Shown: in pieces, positions 11,832 to 21,771 of the stretch
How positions within the stretch are numbered: the first letter of the stretch is position 1
How the letters are laid out: every line of letters starts with the position of its first letter
DNA from: Mesodorylaimus sp. YZB2_4
Lineage: Eukaryota > Nematoda > Enoplea > Dorylaimida > Dorylaimidae
Direction: 5' to 3'
NCBI GenBank assembly: GCA_030248295.1
Contig: JASANH010000626.1
Coordinates: 620,001 to 684,000 of the forward strand
Length of the DNA: 64,000 bases
Program-made: the position numbers and the translations under genes
Notes under the pieces: generated by a model
The model's database searches: none
The model's input: only the letters and a program-made list of their open reading frames with translations
What the model was told of the DNA's origin: nothing

Positions 11832-14800
11832 AAAGCTGACGACTAAATCAGAAGCTGCTGTAGAACTATGATCTGTATACTCTGATCCCTTATCACTAGT
11901 TGAGATTTTTCAATAAAAATTTCAATGATTCTGGCCGAGTTTGTATGTACGGCAGGAGTTAGGAATAAAACTATTAATATGCATACCATTATCCAATCAA
12001 GAAATAAACAAAGGCCAAATTACATTCCTGAGCAAAAAACAGCTAACAAAATCTCATAATTTCAGTATGAAGACTACGAGTACAGCAGCTCCAGTGAAGA
12101 GGATGAAGAAGAAGACGATGACAGTGGTCCACCACCTGTCATGCAAATCGAGCGAAGCGCCGAGTTGGGAGCACTGGTATGTGGGATGGGACATGCCGCG
12201 GGCTCCGTGACAGCAGAAACCCTGCTTTGGTCCAGATGCCTGGTTTTCCTCAACAGTACAGTACACGCGTGGCAATCAGGCAGTCACCCGCACAGATCAG
12301 CAAAAGACACGGGTGTGAGCCCATTAGACCAAACGACATCGTGGGAGAGATCATTTGGGATTCCTGATCACAGCCCTCTTCATTCTAATTGGCGTCATGC
12401 TGGCCGGGTAGGTGATCGACTCCCCTTTGAACTCGGGGGTCTTCTTGGGCCCACGGACCGTTTTCTCTTTCACAACTTGGCCTCTTTTTGGAGCCCCGCC
12501 TGGTCGATAGGCGATTCGAGCTGCACCGATGAAACTCGAATCTTTGATTTGATTCTTTCCGTTTCCGTGAATACGGCCCCTCATAGGAGAAGGATTTGGC
12601 CTCAATGAGGCCTTCTTCACGTTTTCATCTTTGCGGCCTGTAGAAGCTGGAGACAGGGGTAGCCGGATGGCGTCACTTTTCGGGCGTTGAGGCGGTAACA
12701 ATACATGTCTTTTTCGAACGCCCACTTTCGTCGCTTTATGGGTCAGTTGTGCCAGAGCAGCCGATGGTAGATTTTTGGCACCCGTGGGCGCTCCAATTTT
12801 CAGGTCAGACGTCGGTGCCAATGATTGCTTCTTGATACCTCGAGTCGTCCGAGATTTTGGAGCAGGCGAAAGTGGCTTGCTGACATTTCGGGGCGGTCGA
12901 TCTTTCGAAGCATGAGTCGGCACAGACGGGGGAGGTACACGGAGAGAGGTTGGAGTGCGAGCTTTCGCGGTAGGAACTCTCATGGACAAGACGGATTTGC
13001 TGACATCTGCAGCCACATGATTGTTGGCTTCACGACACGACACAATGGATGGAAAGAGCATCGTTTTTGCCATCGTCTCATTGATACTTTCTTCAGTCGG
13101 TTTTGGCGATGTCGTCGTTGTCTGTGCTTTCTTGTTATCGAACAGCTCGTTCGGCTTGCTAGTCTTCTCGGATGCTGCTGCGTTCATATTTGCAGGCGAA
13201 TGTGGCTTCATAGGTGACGAAATCCCGAAGAGAGTGACTAGCTTATGATCGCTTTTCGAGTCACTCTTTGAATCTTTGGACGGATCGCTTTCACGCGATC
13301 GCGATCGTGATCGATCGTCCTTGCGCAGCCTACTTTCATCCAACACTGCCACCCCGACTGGATCGACCGATTCAGTCGACTGCTGGCTTCGACCGGAATC
13401 TGACTTCTGAGCTCGCCTTTTGGACGATGATGAGACCCTGAGGCGACGCCTTCTTCGAATGATGATCAACGCAATCAATATGATTATTAGAATTACGACG
13501 ATGAACCCGATAAATATGACCACAATGCCCCATTTCGGAAAGTCGGCCGATTCTTTGGTTGCTGCGTTCCCGTTGATCAAGTGCGGATTTTGAGTCGTCG
13601 CTTGTGAATTCGCAGTCCCAGCCGAACGGGTAGTTGGACGAGTATTTGGCGTGCCGAAGCCTGGCCACTTGGCTGACCAATTGCTATGGAGTGAAGCCAT
13701 GCCGATTTCAGATACGAGCAGTGAAGAGCGACTGGAACTTGATAGGAAATGTTTGACACCAGCTGCGTCCACCCGATTGATTCCTGATGGCAAGTTTACA
13801 CTGGCAGACAGGGGTTCGGAGACCTTAGTTGATGCACTCATTACAGCAGCTACGATGAGAAGGCACAATACGTCAAAAACTGTTCTCTCTGTAGCGTGGG
13901 AACGTGATTCACAGAAAAGTTTGAAGCAAATATCGGGAGCACCCGTAATTTATAAATCACATGATATGTTGCCAAAGCCTCAACGGGTTGCGTTATGCTC
14001 TTTTGGCTCTTTCTCATTCCACATCGAGTGACTCAACAATATCTAAGACACAACAGATACCAGAAGCACTTGGTTGCTATCTTGCCGGATACGCCAACTG
14101 AGCATGTCTCACAACAGTAACGTGGCGCGGAGAGCTTACTATCAGCTGTTATTGCAAGCAATCCCAGCACCCTCTCTATCTGGCACAGTGATCAGCGATG
14201 GTTGCCGCAACTGTGGGCTTATTGCCGTTTATCTTTCTTTTCCACGTGGCCAATGGGCAGGAGTTGCTCAGCGAATACTTCGCGCCTCCATTAAAACAGT
14301 TCAAAAATTTGAAAATCCACCCTTTCAAAGTATTATTTTTGTTTCAAGAAGATATGAGCGATGACCATAAACGGATTTTTGGGCAAGTAACTAAATTTGT
14401 GAATAAGAAATTGGGAAAAATTCTGAAAGGCCCCATGTTGACTGAAGTGAGATTAAAAGTTAGCATGACCAGCAATAACAGCTGCGATAGGCCGATGTGT
14501 GCTGGGATAGAATTTCCGGGCGAAATGTCACTTCCTTGCACTGACGACCAAGACAGATCTGAATCGCCAATTGGCAAGATTCTCATCCATAACAACGCCA
14601 ATTTCTCACTTGTGGTTCTATTATCTGTACAAGGAGAAAAAGTGCAAGATTACAAATGCAAATATTTCGAAGACATGAACAAGAATAGGCCGGCTTGCCG
14701 ATGGTTCGGCCCGGCTGCTGTGGGGGAACCTTGCCAATGGGGTGATTTCCACAGACCGACCCACGCTCGAATAGTATTTTGCAAGAAACCAGAAGATTTT

Positions 14801-17800
14801 GCATTGGACCAAGGAGAATTAGAGATGGTTATGTTGCACGAAATATTACATTTTGTGATTGGAAATATGGACTTCGATGGTGAGTTGTGGATCCACCAAA
14901 GTATGCTGTCCTTGATATGAGCTCTCGATTTGCAGGTCAAGCAAAGTTGATCAGTCGTTCGTGGCACGACGAGTATGGCAATATAGTCAATGAAACTTTC
15001 GGGCTCGTGACAAGTCAAAACGTCCGGAAAGCTGCGCAATCGTATTTTCAATGCAAGAAGTTGGAAGGAGCCGAGATTCCAATACGGAAGTTCTCCAATG
15101 GCACTTTGTACCCAAAGTGGAGTCATTGGAGTTTTCGCCTTTTCCCTGACGACATTCTAGCCCCTCATTCGAGCTTCAGCGAATTGATTTCACCGATGAC
15201 ATTAGCTGCCATCGCTGACCGTGGATGGTTTGACGTGGATATGACACAAGCAGAAGCCCTGCCATCGTGGCATTTTTTAATGAATGGATGCAAACTGGCC
15301 ACTAGGAGCTGCCACGACTTGATCAAGGAGAGCAGAAACAGGTCAGACTCCTTGCAAGAAATATGGCCGATATGTGACCAAAACGAACCAATTTCTGTAA
15401 GCAAACAAAGTCCAAGTCCTGTTCGACATATTTCTTCTATTCTTCATTTCAGACTCGGTGCTCTGCTGATGGCCGTCGACGAATGTTATGCCATCAAATC
15501 GAAGGATACGCCTGCCATTCCTTGCACACTGCGGCCTGTCCCCATCAGCATCCCCTGTGCGAACACGCAACTCAGCAAAGTCACTTATTCCCGATGATTG
15601 ATTTCCAGCCAGGCAATGGCACCATCTGCGTCACATTCACGAATTATCCTGGTCTATCCAACGGGAGTATTAAGACCGAGTACTATCTGCCCCCATGCGT
15701 CTTGCGAGAATGTCGACCAAACGAGTCAGCTGTCGTCCTCAAGTTCAACGCAAGTGTTCCATGTCAGTTCACTTGCACGAAAGGCGAGTGGTCCTTTTGC
15801 TCCATCCGCCCTCTCTCTATTTACGATACCTATTGGTTCTAGACCTGGCCAACAGGCTGGTAGAGTATGTCGCATCTGAAGAATGCAAGACAGCAATGCG
15901 AGTGGGCAATGATCGGCAAAAAATTCGGTTCCTATGCCCCGATTATAATATCATCTGCGAGGGTGGACCAGGAAGTTTGAAGGATCGAAGTACTAATGAC
16001 GGTGACGTAACAGCTAGCACAGCTGTTACCTTTATATTGGCGGTGATTTTCTTGAGTTTGTTTTGAATTTTTCAACACTGCTGCCAGCTCAATCAGTAGT
16101 GTGATAATGCATAAAGTTACTCTTTTATGGCTGGTGGGACCATTACTACATGTGTGCATATGTACAGCAGGAGCTATCGAGTGTGAGTGTGTTTCGCGCT
16201 ATCACTCCCACGAACACACTACACAACGTAATGCACCTCAAACACCTAGCAAAAACGTAAATCTCTGCTGCTTCTAAAATTGTTTGCACCTCTTCAATAA
16301 AAACAGGCGCTAGTATAGACTAGGCCGAGTTCCTCATTTTCGTCAACCGTCTGGCGCGCAGTTTCAAAATAATTTCCCTGAGGTATAAGAAAAATGAGCA
16401 TCTGGACAACATAAGCTTTTGTTTACTTCTACGTAGCTCCCGACTAAGAAATAAGATCACCTGGAAACACCAGCGCCCAATCTCATATGTGTTGAATTTT
16501 AGAAAGAGGCATTCCAAATAATGAAAGACAAGAAGCCAGTCAAAGGACCGTTAGTAATCGAGGAACGATTGGGCAAAGAAAACTTGTCCCACATCGCCAG
16601 CACTTTTGAAAAACCACGCGAGACCGAACCGAAGGCTAATCGTGAAAAACTAGCTTTGGTTGACAAGGTAAGAGTTATTCGTTGATCACATGATCAATGG
16701 CTAGCATATTGCCTTTTAGGACCAGTACTCCTCAGTCAAAAACAAATTTGAACATTTGAGCGAAGAAATGGAAAAGGAGAAAGAAAAGCGAATTGTGCTC
16801 GACCTCGAACTGCCAACAGCCTTAGGCGCCGATCCTGTAGCCGAGAGGAAACACGCGTATGAGAAACTGCAAGACCAGAAATCTAGTGCCGATGAACGTA
16901 AACAGATCGAAATCGAACGAAGTGAAGCTGACCGAAAGCGGGTCAAAGAGAAGTTTTTTGAGGTGAGTGCTCTGGTGATGAGCATCAGCGATAGGGCAGT
17001 CATAGAAGGGGCTTCAATGCCAATTTGTCATTCATCCTTGTTAGTGGGACTGTTCTGTAAGCATGACCAACGCCTCCCACAACATTGAGCCAGATCAAAG
17101 CGGGCTTTACAATGAGACCAAGTAGCCAACGACGAATAAGTCGCCACCTTAAAGCTTTTTCGATTACGCCTGGAAAACAGATTGTAAAATAGTGATTTTT
17201 GGAAGGCTGGGGGAATGCTCAGCAAAACCTTTTATCGTCGATTTATGAAATTTTAAAATTACGGGGTCCCTAACAAGCAAATCAAATTTTCGACCCCCGA
17301 ATTTGACTCTTCTGTATGGGCAAAGACCAATTTATTAATGACCTTCAGTAATTCCTAATGTCGATGACATTCCTAATGTCCTTCAAATAATTGTAATCAA
17401 AAGGGTCACAATTTGAAGCTTAGCAGGCTTGGTACTCAACTGGGCCCATCACATGTTTGATTCATGGTCAAACACAAGACAGTGCCTAGGCTAAGAATGC
17501 GGGTCTTCGTGCTTGGGTTCGCTGTCGCCATTGAATCCAGTGGTCCATGCATCTGCCGCAAGGATTCATCCTTTGTAGACCCAGGAAAAAGAAGAACCTC
17601 GTGAATGCGCCGTGTGTGGAAAAATGGTGTATTCAGTGGAGAAATTGCTTCTGGAAAAACGGGTCTACCACAAAACGTGTTTCAAGTGTCACACTTGTCA
17701 GAAGGCGCTCAGGTGCGTCGTGTTAACCTTTTGTAGAAAGGTTTTTATTCCTAAGGGATCAATGACTTGACATGTTTCCAGGCCAGGCAGCGCAGTGAAC

Positions 17801-20800
17801 ATGAGCATTCCTTTTTTTGCCTTTAGTGTTCAAGGGTACACAGCGCACGAGGGCAAGTTATACTGCAAGTTGCATATTTTGGAAATCTACAGACCCGAGG
17901 CCGTGCTGGCACATGAAGGGGCGTTGGAACGTGAGTGGAAATTTTTTGCTCGGATTTTAATTCTGTAAATGTCAAGACTTGACGAATGTTGGCATTTAGT
18001 GGATATGGTAGAGCCAGAGGACGAAGAAGACTACGTTCTGGTCACGAAACCAAAAGTACTCGATCCAAGTGTTGTGCGATGTAAGTTTATTAGGCCAGTG
18101 AGGAGAATGTAAGATGGGAGGATGTTTGTCATTATTGAGGGGTCTATTAGCACAAGCCATGTTCTATCCAAAAATGCAATAGTCATAGTCATAGTACCCT
18201 GGAGGATTTTTCCGCTAGCCTAAATATGGGACCCACAATCAGCCGGCCCTTTTGCTCATCGTCAGCCTAACGAGGACTCTAAATGGCCACATTTGACGAC
18301 TCTCTTTCAAAACATCACCCTCTTCTCTTTTTCCAGCCAGCTTCAAAACAACCGAGGATCTTGAGAACGTGCCGAAACTGCAAAGCATGAAAGCTCGTTG
18401 GGAAGAACCTCCTGAACAGGCGAGACCTGCACCAGAAAAGCGAGGGGACGATGTGGACGCTTTGATCAAGCAGGGCAAAGTCAAGTCACGACTGTCCAGG
18501 TATGGCTCACATATTCGAGAGCATACCAATTCTTAACTTATCATGCAATAGGTTCACTGAAGGCGCGGATGCTGGTGGCCAGGAGAGCAGTGGCGAAGAG
18601 GACGCAGTACATGATCCGAATATTATTCGCGAATCTAAAAAAAAGAAAGAAAAAGTATTTTGATTACTGAAAAACAAGGGACTGCTTGGTACCAAGCTCT
18701 CTATTTCAGATTCAACTTGAAATCGACGCGAAATCGATCAAAAGCAAGTGGGAAACTGGGGCTGTGGAGACAGTCCACGCGGATGTAGACGATAGGAGTC
18801 TCGAACTGGAGGAGCTAAAAAAGAACGTGTCCGTCAAAGAGCGTTACAAAGAACGGGGAGCCGACGAGGAAGCAATTAGTCAACGACGTCCGGTTACAGA
18901 AGAGGAACAATTGGATACTTCATGTAAGGCCTGGATTGGGAGAATGATTGGGCTGAAATAGGATTTCTGGGGTTTTCAGTTACGAAAACAGCGAAAGAGA
19001 AGTTTTTGAAAGGCGAACCTTTTCAAGAAACTGCAATCACAGAAAGGTCAAAGGAAGAAATCCGTTTTGCAGGTAAGTGAGTGGCTTGTTCTACGATGTC
19101 TCTTATGTATGGGCATGAATTTCGAGGAAATACTTCTCACCATGTCTAGTAGCTCTGGAGCAGACTAAAAAAAGACCAGTCGAGCCTCCTTTGGTGCTTT
19201 TAGAAGAGATAAGAAAAAACGCGCAAAATACGCGTCATTTTGCCTTTTAGAAATGGACAAAGTAAAAGAACGTTTCGAAAAGGGCAAGTCCATTGAAGAA
19301 TTGGAAAAGAACGAGAGACTAGCTGATGTGGTGCGACCCACAGATATGGGCAATATCAAAGCTACGTTCGAGAAAGGCAAAACGACAAATGCCAGTGCAG
19401 CAGCGGAAGCAAAGCGACAAAAAATAGAAGCAGAATTCAAACGGATCAAAAGAGAGCAAATCATTCTTCAAGAAAAAGCAAGGCGAGAGGCTGAAGAAAA
19501 TGGAAACGAGCTGAGCGAGGTGAGAGGCTTTGGCTAGAATGGTCTGAAAATGGTCTGACGGTCAGGCTTGCTGTAAAAGGGTTGTCCCTGACGGGCATAA
19601 AACCCGTATCTCGGCTCTTGACTTGCATGCTACGGCCAATATAGGTCCTATGATGGCACGCAGTCTCACATTCTGTGGGGTCACAGACCAGTAGAAGCAT
19701 AATCGAAGTCTGACTTGGACTTGCAGACAAACAAGGCTTCAGAAGACATTGTCAAGTCTTCCGATATCAAATCAATAAAGAAGAGTTTCGAAGAAGGTAA
19801 GGCGTTCCAAAGAGACGAAAATGGGAATGAAGTGAAGCAAAAAGAAGAAGTGGAAATAAAAGTTGCTGGCAAAGCCAGGGAAAAGTTCAAAAAGATTGAT
19901 CAAGAAGTTCCGAGAGAGCGAGCGCAGGAATTGACGAATCGCCAGCAAGATACAAAATGGACGTCATCTGAAGTGGGTCATTTTATGATTGGTGAGGGTA
20001 GGATTAGCTATTTTCATGGTTTCAGACTAGAGCTGCACCAGAACCGGTCAACCGTCGCGTTGCGCAGGGCGACGAGGAAGAAGAGGAAGAGGAAGCGTAC
20101 GAAGTGAGAAGCCTGCTAAACAAATTCAAGACCATGGAACAGCAAGCTGGGAAGGAAGAGCAAACCCCAAAGGCGCCTAAACCAAAACGCCAGATCACAC
20201 CACCGCCGGAAGGATACAGGTGAGTGTAGCCATGTTGTCGGCAACCTGGTAGCTGGGCGAGACTGAAGGTTGGAAGCCTGAGGATCTGTGCTTCAGCCGC
20301 ACCTTGATCATATTTCTGAAATCCAGAGGAACCGAGGCTGTTCAGAGAACGGCCCAGGTGGCAGTCCGTGCACACGTGCGACACCTCATGTCTCTCTTGC
20401 AGGGCTGAGATCGAATCCGATGGTATTGAAAGGAATCCTCAAGTAGTGACTGGCGAGAATGGCCACCACGAAATAGTTCGAGTACAAGCTATGAGCATAA
20501 AAGAGAAATTCGAGAGAGGACCAGAAGCCCTGGGGGTGCCTGAAGGACCGACGGCAGCAGAGAAACGTAAACACATCGAAGAGGAATTCAAAAGAATCAA
20601 AGGTCACGTTTAATGGCTGAATCTGAAGCTGAAGCTTTCAATTTTTCGAGCGCTGCACCGTTTTAGAGATGAAACAACAGCTGTCAGTCGACGAAGCTAA
20701 ACCATCCGAGTCAGCCGCCCCCGCACCAAGTGATCAAGCCAATACAGATTTGGCGATGACAGTGGGAAGGGCTCAAAAAGCCAGGGCCAAGTGGGATAAG

Positions 20801-20984
20801 ATACAACGGAAGGAAGCTAAGAAAGCTGAAAAGGCTGCTAAAAGAGCTACAGTTGCTGTAAGTGGATCAAGATTTTTGTAGTATGCCTTACCTGACTATT
20901 TTATTACTTCAGGTGAAAGAGATTACTTCGAGCGTTGATCCTGCAACTGCTACACAACCAGACGCATCTCAAGCTGCTGCATGA
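11466..20984 (+). CDS. LIM-domain cytoskeletal protein with repeated K-x-K-F-E-x-G motifs (EPLIN/Xin-like)
   Basis: Seventeen exons, all phase-compatible: 11466-11606, 12066-12176, 16503-16667, 16720-16962, 17579-17712, 17827-17930, 18000-18080, 18337-18499, 18552-18654, 18710-18923, 18980-19072, 19251-19519, 19727-19972, 20026-20219, 20403-20602, 20667-20857 and 20913-20984, giving about 907 aa. Exon 2 is very acidic (Ser4-Glu/Asp run). One LIM domain spans exons 5-6 ([19 protein letters not shown], then [12 protein letters not shown] and the YCKLHI end), closest in type to EPLIN/LIMA1. On both sides a degenerate motif recurs at least a dozen times ([60 protein letters not shown]). The composition is Lys/Glu-rich and helical. 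Role inferred: actin-bundling or junction scaffold. Joining the first two exons to the rest across a 4.3 kb intron rests on phase only. The gene may instead begin near 16.5 kb. Confidence 0.75.
11912..11917 (+). terminator. poly(A) signal after the actin-tail exon
   Basis: AATAAA lies about 80 bases after the stop codon of the actin-tail exon and before the acceptor at 12065. It would allow premature polyadenylation to produce the short isoform. Confidence 0.5.
12351..13841 (-). CDS. single-pass membrane protein with long basic cytoplasmic tail, unrecognised
   Basis: A continuous open frame of about 496 codons from the ATG at 13841 lies inside the large LIM-gene intron on the opposite strand. 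The open frame continues upstream through a hydrophobic stretch ([10 protein letters not shown]) that looks like the end of a signal peptide, but without an ATG. The true first exon is probably upstream, possibly joining at a CTACAG acceptor near 13890. The ectodomain is about 100 residues, Ser/Thr-rich. A strong transmembrane helix follows ([20 protein letters not shown]) and then an RRRRR stop-transfer. The roughly 350-residue tail is Ser/Pro/Lys/Arg-rich, with an SRSRSRES segment and an unusual low content of aromatic residues. I do not recognise a family. It could be an adhesion or scaffold protein. Confidence 0.65.
   Translation of the reverse strand: MSASTKVSEPLSASVNLPSGINRVDAAGVKHFLSSSSRSSLLVSEIGMASLHSNWSAKWPGFGTPNTRPTTRSAGTANSQATTQNPHLINGNAATKESADFPKWGIVVIFIGFIVVILIIILIALIIIRRRRRLRVSSSSKRRAQKSDSGRSQQSTESVDPVGVAVLDESRLRKDDRSRSRSRESDPSKDSKSDSKSDHKLVTLFGISSPMKPHSPANMNAAASEKTSKPNELFDNKKAQTTTTSPKPTEESINETMAKTMLFPSIVSCREANNHVAADVSKSVLSMRVPTAKARTPTSLRVPPPSVPTHASKDRPPRNVSKPLSPAPKSRTTRGIKKQSLAPTSDLKIGAPTGAKNLPSAALAQLTHKATKVGVRKRHVLLPPQRPKSDAIRLPLSPASTGRKDENVKKASLRPNPSPMRGRIHGNGKNQIKDSSFIGAARIAYRPGGAPKRGQVVKEKTVRGPKKTPEFKGESITYPASMTPIRMKRAVIRNPK
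14198..16066 (+). CDS. leishmanolysin-like zinc metalloprotease (peptidase family M8)
   Basis: Four exons: 14198-14879, 14936-15396, 15453-15783 and 15843-16066, giving 565 aa. A signal peptide (about 1-20, [13 protein letters not shown]) leads into the M8 domain. The zinc motif is HEILH (about residue 214). The distal His is in [15 protein letters not shown], followed by [19 protein letters not shown], the hallmark of the family (third ligand plus Met-turn region). After it comes a Cys-rich domain with many CxC-spaced cysteines. A hydrophobic C-terminal end ([15 protein letters not shown]) suggests a GPI-anchor signal. The third intron uses a GC donor (AAAG|GCGAGT), the only choice that keeps frame. 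The glycine after the zinc motif is one residue later than usual (HEILHFVIG). The gene sits on the same strand inside the LIM gene's large intron, and its own AATAAA is at 16296. Confidence 0.88.
16296..16301 (+). terminator. poly(A) signal of the M8 metalloprotease
   Basis: AATAAA occurs 230 bases after the stop codon, before the next LIM-gene exon at 16503. It supports the protease being an independent transcription unit. Confidence 0.5.
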
Positions 20985-21771
20985 TACCCTATATACAATA
21001 CCTTTGTGTCCACCGATCATTTTGCTGTGAGGCAGTTTTGTGTGAGTAGGATGACACACGTAGGCCATCTCGAAGTAGCAAGTAATTATATACTCGAGCC
21101 GTTCTCTTTTTATGTCATGATGGTCTTGCACGTACAGTATGGTCATTTCAACTAAAACTATGTTTGGGTTGGCTTTGCACTACCTTGCATCTTATTCTAG
21201 GCAATTTTAGTCTCAGACAATGCCTACGGAGCAGCAAATGACTACAATCCCCGACTACAATCTTTTCTTTTACTCACAACCCTACACAATGGCAAATCCA
21301 GTGCATCCTCAAACTACTACCATTGATTAAGTACACGAATCGATCACATGACACCCAAATCAAGGAAGGGGAAAGCTCGATAATAAAAACCATTATTGGG
21401 TCACCTTTCACATCGCACATCATCTGTAAAAGCTCGATCATGTACGCATCGTCGAGGCACAAAATGCGCACGGAATCTGCACTTAGCAATTGACATGAAC
21501 AACTAATCATGTGCTATTTCGTAATGCAGTTTACCAATTTAGAATGCACGTGCAGAAAATTGGTCTGTACACATCTGAAATTTTCGTTGTTGTCGTCCAG
21601 TGAGAGGACGACTGCGAAATTGAACAAGTAACAAGAAATCGCACCGTTTTTTACATTTTGAACTTAGCTGCTATACAGGAACCTAAATGTTTGACCTTGT
21701 ACTCCCCCTAATATTTACTGTTGAGTCGAACAGCCTGTCGATGAAGTCTTTGGTAGCTGCCATCTCCATGC
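20985..21771. other. intergenic region between convergent LIM and sFRP genes
   Basis: No exon seen. It contains the 3' flanks of two convergent genes. An AATAAA on the plus strand near 21384 could serve the LIM gene. Confidence 0.5.
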
